From Synechococcus sp. LTW-R (GTDB lineage: Bacteria; Cyanobacteriota; Cyanobacteriia; PCC-6307; Cyanobiaceae): 64,000 bases of DNA. The stretch's first letter is position 1. Every line of letters begins with the position of its first letter. The DNA is taken from assembly GCF_014217875.1 (NCBI RefSeq), contig NZ_CP059060.1:1860001-1924000 (forward strand), given 5' to 3'. Shown piece after piece: positions 19,255 through 28,070 of the stretch. Position numbers and translations under genes: made by a program. Below the pieces are notes generated by a model. That model ran no database searches. It had not been told where the DNA came from and saw only the letters and a program-made list of their open reading frames with translations.

Positions 19255-19668
19255 CTAGGCCGCCTGCAGGTACGGCTGCATGGGGTTGAAGCCGGAGTCC
19301 GTCGCGGCTGGCTTGGGAATGGCTCCGGGGCTCGCCCACTGCAGCAGGCGCAAGGCCAGGCGCAGATCGCCATCGGTCCAGGCGCGAATGGCCATGGCTC
19401 GGCGAGGGTCATAAAACCGCTGCTGCCGGTACCACTCGAAGGCATCGGCGTCACTCTTGCGCCCATTGCAGGCCAGGCAGGCGGGGACGCAGTTCTCGGT
19501 CACGCTCAGTCCGCCGCGACTTTGCGGAAAGACGTGATCTATGGATTCAGAAGGTTTGCCGCAGTAAATGCATGTTTTCCCCGTGTAAGTGTGGAGGGAT
19601 TGTCTCCATCGACGAACGCGAAGTTTGGGGCACAAGTCTTCAAGGAAAACGGCATCCCTACTGTGCAT
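19255..19668 (-). CDS. HNH endonuclease family protein
   Basis: A 137-residue HNH nuclease. CIYCG (Cys33, Cys36), the DHVFPQSRGG core (Asp44-His45), Asn59 and the CLACN pair (Cys64, Cys67) give the complete zinc ribbon and beta-beta-alpha metal finger. Start ATG 19668. No intron or intein context is visible, so it reads as a free-standing gene. It is divergent from a SNF2-family helicase with 168 bases between starts. The cellular role is unknown. Confidence 0.87.
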   Translation of the reverse strand: MHSRDAVFLEDLCPKLRVRRWRQSLHTYTGKTCIYCGKPSESIDHVFPQSRGGLSVTENCVPACLACNGRKSDADAFEWYRQQRFYDPRRAMAIRAWTDGDLRLALRLLQWASPGAIPKPAATDSGFNPMQPYLQAA

Positions 19669-19756
19669 CCGAATAATTCGGTTGCTGCGAGTCTGGCCTG
19701 AGTGGCTTGGATGTCAATGTGTCGAACGATGCATTTTGCAAGGCTTATTGCAAGTG

Positions 19757-19784
19757 TTGCGCCGGCTCTGCGCTTCGCTAAATT
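19757..19784 (+). promoter_or_regulatory. weak candidate promoter upstream of SNF2 helicase gene
   Basis: TTGCGC (19757-19762), a 16-base spacer and TAAATT (19779-19784) sit 52 bases before the helicase ATG, in an AT-richer patch between two divergent genes. This is only a pattern match. Confidence 0.28.
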
Positions 19785-19836
19785 ATGAGTTGCTGCCCCA
19801 GCTGCGACGGCCCAGCAACGCACCGCGCGCTGTCTG

Positions 19837-21411
19837 ATGAGGCTAGGAGCATCGGGCTCCATTGAGTTGATGCTGCCGTTTGATGCGGTGACCCAGGCCC
19901 AGCTGCGGGCGGTTCGTCCGCGCGGGTACTGGCGCTCAAGACAAGGCTGTTGGGAATTTCCCCTGGAAGCGGCTCTGGTGTTGCGTCAGCACTTCGGCCA
20001 GCGGTTTGCGATGGAGGAGCCGCTGCCCCAGTGGTGCCGCTGGCTGGAGCAGCCGCTGCCCCCGTTGCCCCCCCACCGTGAGCTGATTGCGATCGCTGGA
20101 CTGGGGGATCCCCTGCCGGATGGACGCGCGCTCTTCGCGCATCAGCGCGCCGCGGTGCGTTGGCTGTTGGCCCGGCGCGGAGCCGTGCTGGCGGATGCCA
20201 TGGGGCTCGGGAAAACCTTGACCGCCTTGGTTGCCGCACGCGCGATGGTTCGGGCGGCGGATTGCCATGTCGTGGTCATTGCCCCAACGGGCCTGCATCG
20301 CCATTGGCGGCAGGAGGCGGCGGCCTTGCAGCTGCAGATCACCTTGCTCAGTTGGGCGGCGTTGCCAGACGATTTGCCTGAGGCGGGCACGGTCTTGATT
20401 GCTGATGAGGCCCACTACGCCCAGAACCTGAACGCTGCGCGAACCCAGGCCTTTCTGCGCTTGGCACGCCATCCGCGGCTACGGGTCGCCTGGCTCTTGA
20501 GTGGGACGCCGATGAAGAACGGCCGACCGGCCCAGTTGTTTCCTCTGCTGGCCGCCATTGGGCATCCGCTGGCGAAGGATCAACGGGCCTTTGAGGAGCG
20601 CTACTGCCTCGGCCATTGGCATGAACGCTCAGGGACACGGCAGTGGAGTGCCACCGGGGCGACCCATCTGCCCGAGCTGCAGCGCTTGGTGCGGCCCCTG
20701 CTGTTGCATCGGCGCAAGCAGGATTGCCTCGATCTCCCCCCCAAACGGCGGCAGATGCTGCCCGTCACCCTGAGCGAAGCGGAGGGACAAGGCTTCCAGC
20801 ACCGCCTGCAGCTCAAGGTCGAGGACTATCGCCGTCGTGCGGCGGCGGGTCTGGTGCGCCGTGATGCGGAGGCCTTGGCCGTGCTGACCGCCCTGCGGCA
20901 GATCGGCGCGGAATACAAGCTCCCTGCTGCTGCAGACCTTGTGGCGCAGTTGCAGGCCGAGGGGCAAGCAGTTGTGGTCTTCACCGCCTTTGTGGCGGCG
21001 GCCCAATTGCTGCAGCAGCGCCTAGGCGGTGCCCTGCTGACCGGACGTCTGGCGGCGGCCGAGCGGCAAAGCGTGGTGGATCGGTTTCAGGCGGGGGAGG
21101 AGCAGCTCTTGATCAGCACCTACGGCGTGGGGGGCCTCGGTTTCACCTTGCATCGCGCCAGGCATGTGGTCCTTCTGGAGCGGCCATGGACCCCCGGGGA
21201 TGCCGAGCAGGCGGAGGACCGCTGTCACCGCATCGGCATGCAGGGCACCCTTGAGTGCCATTGGCTGCAACTCGGGGTGGCTGATCAGTTGGTGGACTGC
21301 CTGATCGCCGACAAGGAGGAGCGGATTGCCCTGTTGCTTAGTCGCGGTCAGGCCCAGTTGGATCGCCAGCCGTTGCCGCGGATGGTGCAGCAGCTGCTCG
21401 ATCAGTGGTGA
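19837..21411 (+). CDS. SNF2-family DNA helicase/translocase, SMARCAL1-like
   Basis: A 524-residue SF2 ATPase. Walker A ADAMGLGKT lies around 119-127, DEAH around 190-193, and LSGTPMKN is motif III. The second RecA domain ends with STYGVGGLGFTL, LLERPWTPGDAEQAEDRCHRIG, the motifs V and VI of SNF2 proteins. The first 60 residues (FDAVTQAQLRAVRPRGYW) resemble the HARP-like module that precedes the motor in SMARCAL1-type annealing helicases; that part is inference. Such proteins remodel forked or bubbled DNA. The 3' end overlaps the convergent lipoprotein gene by 74 bases. Confidence 0.9.
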   Translation: MRLGASGSIELMLPFDAVTQAQLRAVRPRGYWRSRQGCWEFPLEAALVLRQHFGQRFAMEEPLPQWCRWLEQPLPPLPPHRELIAIAGLGDPLPDGRALFAHQRAAVRWLLARRGAVLADAMGLGKTLTALVAARAMVRAADCHVVVIAPTGLHRHWRQEAAALQLQITLLSWAALPDDLPEAGTVLIADEAHYAQNLNAARTQAFLRLARHPRLRVAWLLSGTPMKNGRPAQLFPLLAAIGHPLAKDQRAFEERYCLGHWHERSGTRQWSATGATHLPELQRLVRPLLLHRRKQDCLDLPPKRRQMLPVTLSEAEGQGFQHRLQLKVEDYRRRAAAGLVRRDAEALAVLTALRQIGAEYKLPAAADLVAQLQAEGQAVVVFTAFVAAAQLLQQRLGGALLTGRLAAAERQSVVDRFQAGEEQLLISTYGVGGLGFTLHRARHVVLLERPWTPGDAEQAEDRCHRIGMQGTLECHWLQLGVADQLVDCLIADKEERIALLLSRGQAQLDRQPLPRMVQQLLDQW

Positions 21412-21778
21412 GGCGGAGGCAGTTGCGTCTGCGCAGGTCGATTTCATCGCGCATCAGCGCGTCGACCGGGTGCCTACCTTGCTTGACCAGGGCGGCGGCC
21501 TTCAGGCTGTCCCGGCAGGCCTCCAGAGGCTTTCCGGCCAACTTAAGCAGCAGGGCCCGTTCGTTGCGCGGTTGCGGATGCTCGGGAAAAGCCTCGACCA
21601 CGGCGTCGCAGTGCTTCAGCAGGGCGGGCAGACGATCGAGATTGACGCCGCGCAGGCAGTCGTCGACCCGGGTCTGGCTTTCGCCAGGTTCCGGTGGAGC
21701 ACTGCAGCTGCTAAGGGCGATCCAAAGCAAACCCGCCCCAAGGGATGGCGGTAGCCAAGGGCGGGTGCGGGTTGCCAT
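21338..21778 (-). CDS. putative lipoprotein of unknown function
   Basis: A 146-residue protein whose N-terminus is basic, then hydrophobic (LGAGLLWIAL), then SSCS, a plausible lipobox with Cys25. The rest is Leu/Ala-rich and helical, with spacing reminiscent of a short TPR-like hairpin (FPEHPQPRNERALLLKLAG). The last 25 codons overlap the helicase gene on the other strand. I do not recognise a family. Confidence 0.65.
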   Translation of the reverse strand: MATRTRPWLPPSLGAGLLWIALSSCSAPPEPGESQTRVDDCLRGVNLDRLPALLKHCDAVVEAFPEHPQPRNERALLLKLAGKPLEACRDSLKAAALVKQGRHPVDALMRDEIDLRRRNCLRLTTDRAAAAPSAATAGDPTGPDRD

Positions 21779-21783
21779 CGGCC

Positions 21784-22245
21784 TCAGTAGGCGTAGCGGT
21801 TCACGTTGCCGCCACCGGTGTTGCTGGTGCCACTGGTGATCCCCGTGCTGGTGCCGGTGCGGTTGGTGCTGTCGGGATGGGTGGACTGGCTCTTCTCCTC
21901 AGTCGTATCGACAGCTTTCACGTAGAGGTCGCCGAGGTAGCGGCCGCAGTCGTTGTACTTGCCAGGATCGGCCACGACGGCTTCCGTGATCATCACGGCC
22001 GCGTGCTCAGGGGAGGTCTTGAACACGGACGCGCTCTGCCGCTTGATCACGGCGTAGGCAGCTTTCCAGCTCACCTCATGGTTGTTGCCGCTGCTGCGCA
22101 TGAAGCAATAAATCTGGGCGCCCTTAGCGCCGGTTTCGTTGCCAGCCAGGGCAGCGCTCGGCAGTGCGGACCAGCCCAGGGCAGCAAGCGGAAGGGCTGC
22201 AGCCAGCCGAAGCAGCCGGCCGTTGCGGGACAGGGGGAAGCGCAT
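21784..22245 (-). CDS. secreted conserved hypothetical protein
   Basis: A 153-residue protein from ATG 22245; ATG 22266 is an alternative. A signal peptide is clear: basic RFPLSRNGR, hydrophobic core, then SAALA before the mature N-terminus. The central domain (YCFMRSSGNNHEVSWKAAYA to DCGRYLGDLY) has two Cys spaced to form a disulfide. It looks like a small periplasmic domain seen in picocyanobacteria. The C-terminal 35 residues are Ser/Thr/Gly-rich and disordered. It is 5 bases downstream of the previous leftward gene pair boundary. No function is assigned. Confidence 0.72.
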   Translation of the reverse strand: MRFPLSRNGRLLRLAAALPLAALGWSALPSAALAGNETGAKGAQIYCFMRSSGNNHEVSWKAAYAVIKRQSASVFKTSPEHAAVMITEAVVADPGKYNDCGRYLGDLYVKAVDTTEEKSQSTHPDSTNRTGTSTGITSGTSNTGGGNVNRYAY

Positions 22246-22317
22246 GCCGAAGCAGGAGAAAGGCATTGGGTGTCCCACCGTATCGATCGTTGCCCTCAGG
22301 ATCCAGGGGTCGATCAA

Positions 22318-22842
22318 TCAGCTGGCAGGGGGTGGAATGTCCCCGTGGCCCAGCAGCAGCCGCACCGCTAGAGGAAGCACCAACAGCACGGTGATCAGAC
22401 GGACGGCGTGGAGGGCGGCGACGGCGGCGCCAACGCCAAATTCCGCACCCACCAGGCTCATCCCACTGATGCCCCCTGGTGCTGCCCCGAGGAGGGCGAT
22501 CAAGGGGTCCATCCCCAGCAGCCGGCTGCACCAGAGCCCCACCACCAGGCCCGTCATGACCAGGGTGAGGGTGATCAAGAGGGCGGGCCGCCAGAGCTGT
22601 CTCAACTCGCTGAAGGCCGTCGCGGTCAAGCTGGTGCCGATCACCGTGCCGATGCCGATTTCGAGGGCTGTTCGCGTCCCCAGGGGCCAATCGGCGGCTT
22701 CGAGCTTGCCGCTCATGCTGACGAGCCCCGCTCCAAGGAGCGCGCCAGCGAGGGGTGCCGCAGGGATCCCCGTGCGCAGGGCGAGCAAGCCGCCACCGAT
22801 GCCCGCGAGGAGGTAGGCCAGCAGGTGGAGGCTGGACGGCAT
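22318..22842 (-). CDS. half-size AbrB-family membrane protein
   Basis: A 174-residue integral membrane protein from ATG 22842. It has about five hydrophobic helices and the family motifs PAAPLAGALLGAG, GTVIGTSLT and LLGAAPGGISGMSLVGAEFG. These match the AbrB/ammonia-monooxygenase-like membrane family (not the DNA-binding AbrB). Members usually have two copies of this unit in about 350 residues; here one copy is present, so it may dimerise. Transport substrate unknown. Confidence 0.75.
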   Translation of the reverse strand: MPSSLHLLAYLLAGIGGGLLALRTGIPAAPLAGALLGAGLVSMSGKLEAADWPLGTRTALEIGIGTVIGTSLTATAFSELRQLWRPALLITLTLVMTGLVVGLWCSRLLGMDPLIALLGAAPGGISGMSLVGAEFGVGAAVAALHAVRLITVLLVLPLAVRLLLGHGDIPPPAS

Positions 22843-22938
22843 GGCTGGGCTGCCAGGGGGTGACCTCAGTCTGCTTGCCGGCTTGGGCTTGAGAACTGCC
22901 CACAGCTGTGGTGTCATCGGGCCAGTTGAACCGTGGGC

Positions 22939-23229
22939 ATGGCTGGCGAATCGGTCTCGTTTCGCATCACTCGCACCACCGAGGACCTGGCTCAAACCGT
23001 TGCCGCCCTCTCGCAGCGATTGGTGAAGCTCGAACAGCGCCTCAATGCGATGGAGCTACAGCTCGATCAGGTCTCCGTTGGTGAGACGCCCGATCCCGAG
23101 GAGCTGAGCCGTCTCGACCATGTGGAGACGCTGTTGGCGGACTGCCGCAGCCTGCTGGAGGACGGTGCAACCGAGGAGGAGGTCCCCGCGTCGCTGAATC
23201 CTCACGAGGATGACCTCATGGCTGCATGA
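22939..23229 (+). CDS. small coiled-coil hypothetical protein
   Basis: A 96-residue acidic protein from ATG 22939 (GTG 22933 also possible). Residues about 14-45 are a heptad-rich coiled coil (VAALSQRLVKLEQRLNAMELQLDQV); the second half is Glu/Asp/Leu-rich. It is divergent from the AbrB-like gene with 96 bases between starts. No recognised function. Confidence 0.65.
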   Translation: MAGESVSFRITRTTEDLAQTVAALSQRLVKLEQRLNAMELQLDQVSVGETPDPEELSRLDHVETLLADCRSLLEDGATEEEVPASLNPHEDDLMAA

Positions 23230-23267
23230 CCCCTTGCGCTGGGGCCACAATGGAAAGAAAGCGAACC

Positions 23268-23486
23268 ATGGCCTTCTCCAATAGCCATCGCTCTGTTCCC
23301 GTTGCCCCTGCCGCTTCGGGTACGCCTGCCTGCAGCAGCCGGTCGTTCGCCGAGGGCGGCCACCAACTTGAGAAACTCGAGTTTGCCCTCGCCGTGGCCA
23401 TTACCCGCGGGGATGCCTCAAGGGTGATGCAACTGCGTGATCAAATCGCAGCCCTGGGGGGCAATCGCGAGGAGCCCGGTACCTAG
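23268..23486 (+). CDS. small hypothetical protein
   Basis: A 72-residue frame from ATG 23268; ATG 23250 would add six residues. A Ser/Pro/Ala-rich N-terminus is followed by an amphipathic helical pair (HQLEKLEFALAVAITRGDASRVMQLRDQIAALGG), which reads as a genuine folded segment. GGAAAG 18 bases upstream is a weak ribosome site for this start. Function unknown. Confidence 0.6.
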   Translation: MAFSNSHRSVPVAPAASGTPACSSRSFAEGGHQLEKLEFALAVAITRGDASRVMQLRDQIAALGGNREEPGT

Positions 23487-23585
23487 TCGACGCTCGCTCT
23501 CGAGCGTTCGTTGTGTCAGAGCTGCCCCATTCTTTGGGGCTTGCTCAACGTGGCGACTAATATTTATCCAAGTAAGAGCAAATAA

Positions 23586-23792
23586 ATGCAAGCGAGCCAG
23601 CAGGCGCCCGTAGCTGAGCGACGAGACGATTTGATGCGTGAGGCTGCGGCGTTTTCTGCTGCGGCTGAGCAGGCCGCTTCGAGCGGCGAGATTGAACAGT
23701 CGGCCCGTGAGATTCTGCGCTCCCTGGATTGTGAGCGTCGGGCCGGAAGTGTTGGCCCCCAAGTGATGCAGTTGATCAAGCCTCGAAGCTGA
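23586..23792 (+). CDS. small hypothetical protein
   Basis: A 68-residue frame from ATG 23586 after an AT-rich leader. It is helical and Ala/Glu/Arg-rich, with CERRAGSVGPQVMQLIKPRS at the C-terminus, which reads like a conserved motif. It ends 31 bases before the tRNA-Gly gene on the other strand. Function unknown. Confidence 0.58.
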   Translation: MQASQQAPVAERRDDLMREAAAFSAAAEQAASSGEIEQSAREILRSLDCERRAGSVGPQVMQLIKPRS

Positions 23793-23822
23793 AGCCTCGG
23801 CTGGCGTAGCGATCAGAAAAGA

Positions 23823-23894
23823 AGCGGATGACCGGGCTCGAACCGGCGACGTTCAGCTTGGGAAGCTGACATTCTACCACTGAATTACATCCGC
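23823..23894 (-). tRNA. tRNA-Gly, anticodon CCC
   Basis: A 72-base cloverleaf. The acceptor is GCGGATG/CATCCGC with discriminator U. The D-loop region contains AGTGGT, the anticodon stem is TCAGC/GCTGA with loop TTCCCAA so the anticodon is CCC, and the T-arm GCCGG-TTCGAGC-CCGGT has one G-U pair. CCA is not encoded. It reads GGG codons. Confidence 0.95.
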
Positions 23895-23991
23895 AAGTTG
23901 ATAGATAGCGTCCCAAATCAGGGCGGTTTTCTATCTGAAAGAAGCGTAGCAAGGGAGCCCCGTTCACGGAGATCCCTTGTGGTCGGCTGCT

Positions 23992-25143
23992 TCAGCTGGC
24001 CAGGGCGGCGGCGCAAGCGGCGACACCGGCACCTGGGGTGCCTTTGTGCAGGCCAAGCTCCTGGAGGGTGGCTTCGATGGCGGCGACGGCGGTCAGCACG
24101 TCGCGATCACAGACGAAGCCCAGGTGGCCGATGCGGAAGACCTTGCCCTTGAGGTGGTCTTGGCCGCCGGCCAGGAGGATGTCAAAGCGATCCTTGACCT
24201 TCTTGCGCAGGCTCTCAGCATCGATCCCGTCGGGAGCCACGGCGGTGATGGCCGGGCTGCCGCAGCCTTCGGCCGCATAGAGGGGCAGGCCAATGGCCTT
24301 CATGCCCGCTTGGGCGGCGGCCCGATGGCGGGCGTGGCGGGAAAAGATCCCCTCGAGGCCCTCGGCCTGCATCATCTCCAGCGCTGATTCGAGTGCGAAG
24401 TAGAGATTGATGGCGGGGGTGAAGGGGTTGCTGTTGGCCTGGGCCGATTTCCGGTACTTGCCGAGATCCAGGTAAAACTTCGGCAGATCCGAGCGGCCGT
24501 AGGCCTCCCAGGCCTTGTCGCTCATGGCCACGAAGGCCAGGCCCGGGGGCATCATGTAGCCCTTCTGGGAGCCGGATCCGATGATGTCGATTCCCCAGGC
24601 ATCCATCGGTACATTGCAGGCCCCGAGGCTGGTGACGCAGTCGGCGATGGTCAGGGCCGTGCCGTGGGCCTTCACGTGCTTGGCGATGGTCTCCAGGTCG
24701 TTGATGACCCCGGTGGAGGTTTCCGAGTGGGTCAAGATCACGGCCTTGATGGCCTTGCTGGAGTCCGCCTCCAGGGCGGTGCGGAACGCTTCTGGATCCA
24801 GGGGGGAGCCCCACTCGGCCTTAATCACCTCCACCTCCAGGCCATAGGCCTGGGCCACCTTCACCCAGCGCTCGCCAAACTTGCCGTTATCGCCGCAGAG
24901 GACCTTGTCCCCTTTGCTCAGCACGTTGATGATTCCGGCTTCCATGGCGGCGGTGCCGCTGCCGGTGATCACCAGCACGTCATTGGTGGTCTGATGCAGC
25001 CACTTCAGTTGGGCGGTGGTGCGCTCGACGATCTTTTGGAAGTCCGCGCTGCGGTGGCCAATGGGGTGACGCCCCATCGACTGCAGGACGCTTTCCGGCA
25101 CCGGTGTGGGGCCGGGGATCATCAGAGTCAGCTTGTCCTGCAT
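23992..25143 (-). CDS. alanine--glyoxylate/serine--glyoxylate-type aminotransferase, class V
   Basis: A 383-residue PLP enzyme. Start ATG 25143 gives the class V beginning MIPGPTPVPESV; upstream alternatives add unrelated residues. GRHPIGHRS (about 24-32), GSGTAAMEA for the PLP phosphate, and GSQKGY with Lys194 for the Schiff base are clear, and RIGHLG lies near the C-terminus. The family includes alanine-glyoxylate and serine-pyruvate transaminases; in cyanobacteria it is linked to photorespiratory glyoxylate use. Which amino donor is used is inference. The stop lies 97 bases from the tRNA-Gly gene. Confidence 0.9.
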   Translation of the reverse strand: MQDKLTLMIPGPTPVPESVLQSMGRHPIGHRSADFQKIVERTTAQLKWLHQTTNDVLVITGSGTAAMEAGIINVLSKGDKVLCGDNGKFGERWVKVAQAYGLEVEVIKAEWGSPLDPEAFRTALEADSSKAIKAVILTHSETSTGVINDLETIAKHVKAHGTALTIADCVTSLGACNVPMDAWGIDIIGSGSQKGYMMPPGLAFVAMSDKAWEAYGRSDLPKFYLDLGKYRKSAQANSNPFTPAINLYFALESALEMMQAEGLEGIFSRHARHRAAAQAGMKAIGLPLYAAEGCGSPAITAVAPDGIDAESLRKKVKDRFDILLAGGQDHLKGKVFRIGHLGFVCDRDVLTAVAAIEATLQELGLHKGTPGAGVAACAAALAS

Positions 25144-25240
25144 GGTGGTTGCCGAGGCGTGGGCGGAAGGCGATCGCTGCCCGTTGGATCGACAGCGCAA
25201 TCGACCAACATAAAAAACGGACCTCACCCTTCCTTGCTCC

Positions 25241-26359
25241 ATGGCTGAGTGCGGCTACACCCTGCCGGTGTGGGTGGCGGCCGCAGCCGTGGCGGCCGTT
25301 CGGGAGCTGCGGGGGCTGCCGTTCGAAGACCAGGTTCAACTGCTCCTCGAGCCCGCTGCGGGCCGTTCAGCGACGGCGATTCCGGTCCAGGCGGCTGCGC
25401 GCTTGAGCCCAGAGCGGGCCTTGGCCACCAGTTGCTGTGACCCTGGGGAGGTGTTGGATCTCACCCGAGGTCTGCAGGTTTGGGTGGAAGCCAGCTGGAC
25501 TAAGCCGGACCCCCAGGGGGATTGGTTGCAGGTGCTGCCCGGGGCTGGTGTGGGGGTCCATGCGGCTTCCGGGGAGGCGTGCCTCTCGGCCTATGCCCGG
25601 CAGCTGCTGGAGACCAACCTGCTGCCATTGCTGCTGGGCGGGCGGGGTCTGCGGCTGACGATCACCCTGCCGGAGGGGCGCCAACGGGCAGAGCGCACCA
25701 GCAACGCCGCCTTTGGCGTGGTGGATGGCTTGGCCCTCATTGGCACGCAGGCCTTGGTGCAGCGCAGTGCCGCCCCCGATCAACTGGCCCAGGCCCGTGA
25801 GGAGTTGGAGCGCCGCAGCCAGGAGCCGCGTTGGCGCGGCGATCTGGTGTTGGTCTTGGGGGAAAACGGTCTGGATCTCGCTCCGCAGCAGGGGCTCCCG
25901 CCGGCGCTGTTGTTGAAGGCGGGCAACTGGATTGGACCGTTGCTGGTGGCCGCGGCTGAGCTGGGGGTGAAGCGTCTGCTCTTGTTCGGCTACCAGGGCA
26001 AGTTGATCAAGCTGGCTGGAGGCATCTTTCACACCCACCACCATCTGGCGGATGGCCGCCTGGAGATCCTTGCGGCCCAGGCCGTTCACCACGGATGTTC
26101 GCTGGAGCAGATCCGATTGTTGCTAGAAGCCGCCAGCGTGGACCAGGCCTTGTCGGCCCTGGCGGCGGACGACGCCGGCCTGGCGACGGGCCTGCAGCAG
26201 CGCTTGGCTGCCGTAATTGAGCAGCGCGCCCGCGATTACCTGGCGAAGCATCACCACAACCCTGCGCTGCAGCTGGGTGCGGTGCTGTTTGACCGCAGCC
26301 GGAGCATCTGCGCCAGTGGCCCTGTCGGGGCCGAGCTTTTGGAGGGCTTTCGGGCCTGA
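25241..26359 (+). CDS. cbiD: cobalt-precorrin-5B C1-methyltransferase CbiD
   Basis: A 372-residue CbiD of the anaerobic (early cobalt) cobalamin pathway, methylating C1 of the corrin ring with SAM. CbiD lacks the fold of other corrin methyltransferases, and its own signature GYQGKLIKLAGGIFHTHHH is present near residue 250. The N-terminal motif is GYTLPVWVAAAAVAAV rather than the common GYTTGACAAAA, a variation I believe is lineage-specific. Start ATG 25241. guaA follows 46 bases later on the same strand. Confidence 0.92.
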   Translation: MAECGYTLPVWVAAAAVAAVRELRGLPFEDQVQLLLEPAAGRSATAIPVQAAARLSPERALATSCCDPGEVLDLTRGLQVWVEASWTKPDPQGDWLQVLPGAGVGVHAASGEACLSAYARQLLETNLLPLLLGGRGLRLTITLPEGRQRAERTSNAAFGVVDGLALIGTQALVQRSAAPDQLAQAREELERRSQEPRWRGDLVLVLGENGLDLAPQQGLPPALLLKAGNWIGPLLVAAAELGVKRLLLFGYQGKLIKLAGGIFHTHHHLADGRLEILAAQAVHHGCSLEQIRLLLEAASVDQALSALAADDAGLATGLQQRLAAVIEQRARDYLAKHHHNPALQLGAVLFDRSRSICASGPVGAELLEGFRA

Positions 26360-26405
26360 GATCTAGGGTGATCTGAATGCCTGGGCCACAGCTGCTGGTC
26401 GCTCC

Positions 26406-28001
26406 ATGTCAGACGTGACTCCAACCTCGATCGGTGAAACCAATCGCCATCCGGCGATTGTGATTCTTGATTTTGGTTCTCAATATTCCGAGCTGATCGC
26501 CCGTCGGGTGAGGGAAACCGAGGTGTATTCCCTGGTGATGGGGTACTCCACCAGCGCGGCTGAATTAAAGGCGCTGAATCCCAAGGGAATCATCCTCAGT
26601 GGGGGGCCCAGTTCGGTCTATGCGGACCATGCCCCGAAGTGCGATCCCGAGATTTGGGATCTGGGGATTCCGGTGCTGGGTGTCTGCTACGGCATGCAGC
26701 TGATGGTTCAACAGCTGGGTGGCTCTGTGGTGGCCGCGGGCCGCGCTGAGTACGGCAAGGCGCCCCTCTTTGTCGACGACCCCACCGACCTGCTCACGAA
26801 CGTCGACGAGGGCTCGACGATGTGGATGAGCCATGGCGACTCAGTCGAGCGACTGCCCGAGGGTTTTGTCCGCTTGGCCCACACCGACAACACGCCTGAG
26901 GCGGCGGTTGCCGACCACCAGCGCCGTCTGTATGGCGTTCAGTTCCACCCGGAGGTGGTGCATTCCGAGTGCGGAATGGCCCTGATCCGCAACTTCGTCT
27001 ATCACGTCTCCGGTTGTCTTCCGGATTGGACCACGGCGGCCTTTATCGATGAGGCGGTTGCCGATGTACGCCGTCAGGTCGGGGATAAGCGCGTCCTGCT
27101 CGCCCTCTCCGGTGGTGTCGACTCCTCCACCCTCGCCTTCCTGTTGCACAAGGCGATCGGTGATCAGTTGACCTGCATGTTCATCGACCAGGGCTTCATG
27201 CGGAAGGGTGAGCCCGAGTTCCTGATGGACTTCTTCGACAAGAAGTTCCACATCCGGGTCGAATACATCAATGCCCGGGAGCGCTTCATCAACAAACTCG
27301 CGGGCGTCACCGACCCCGAGGAAAAGCGCAAACTGATTGGCACCGAATTCATTCGGGTCTTCGAAGAAGAGAGCAAGCGCCTTGGCCCCTTCGATTACCT
27401 GGCCCAGGGCACGCTCTATCCGGATGTGATCGAGAGCGCTGGCACCAACGTCGATCCCAAGACGGGTGAACGGGTGGCCGTGAAGATCAAGAGCCACCAC
27501 AACGTGGGCGGCTTGCCCAAGGACCTCCAGTTCAAGTTGGTGGAGCCCCTGCGGCGTCTGTTTAAGGACGAGGTCCGCAAGGTGGGCCGCACCCTGGGAC
27601 TTCCCGAGGAGATCGTCGGCCGCCATCCCTTCCCCGGTCCTGGCCTGGCGATTCGCATCCTGGGTGAGGTGACCGACGACAGGCTCGACATTCTTAGGGA
27701 TGCCGATCTGGTGGTGCGCGAGGAAATCAAGGCCGCGGGTCTGTATCACGACATCTGGCAGGCTTTCGCGGTGCTGCTACCGGTCCGCAGTGTTGGCGTG
27801 ATGGGTGATAACCGCACCTATGCCTTCCCCATTGTTCTGCGCTGTGTCTCCTCGGAAGACGGCATGACGGCCGATTGGTCCCGTCTCCCCTACGACCTGC
27901 TGGAGAAGATCTCCAACCGGATCGTCAATGAGGTCAAAGGCGTTAACCGGGTCGTGCTCGACATCACCAGCAAGCCCCCCGGCACGATCGAGTGGGAATA
28001 A
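26406..28001 (+). CDS. guaA: GMP synthase (glutamine-hydrolysing)
   Basis: A 531-residue bifunctional GuaA that converts XMP to GMP. The class I glutamine amidotransferase domain has Cys94 in GVCYGMQL and FHPEVVHSE. The ATP pyrophosphatase domain has the PP-loop SGGVDSS near residue 236, and the C-terminal dimerisation domain ends KPPGTIEWE as usual. Start ATG 26406; the spacing to cbiD and the absence of a terminator make a shared transcript possible. Confidence 0.97.
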   Translation: MSDVTPTSIGETNRHPAIVILDFGSQYSELIARRVRETEVYSLVMGYSTSAAELKALNPKGIILSGGPSSVYADHAPKCDPEIWDLGIPVLGVCYGMQLMVQQLGGSVVAAGRAEYGKAPLFVDDPTDLLTNVDEGSTMWMSHGDSVERLPEGFVRLAHTDNTPEAAVADHQRRLYGVQFHPEVVHSECGMALIRNFVYHVSGCLPDWTTAAFIDEAVADVRRQVGDKRVLLALSGGVDSSTLAFLLHKAIGDQLTCMFIDQGFMRKGEPEFLMDFFDKKFHIRVEYINARERFINKLAGVTDPEEKRKLIGTEFIRVFEEESKRLGPFDYLAQGTLYPDVIESAGTNVDPKTGERVAVKIKSHHNVGGLPKDLQFKLVEPLRRLFKDEVRKVGRTLGLPEEIVGRHPFPGPGLAIRILGEVTDDRLDILRDADLVVREEIKAAGLYHDIWQAFAVLLPVRSVGVMGDNRTYAFPIVLRCVSSEDGMTADWSRLPYDLLEKISNRIVNEVKGVNRVVLDITSKPPGTIEWE

Positions 28002-28070
28002 TTCCCGCGCTCTGAACCATGGCCTTGGCCGGGTGACTCCGTTACCCTCGGGACCCCCGGCCCAGGAGCC

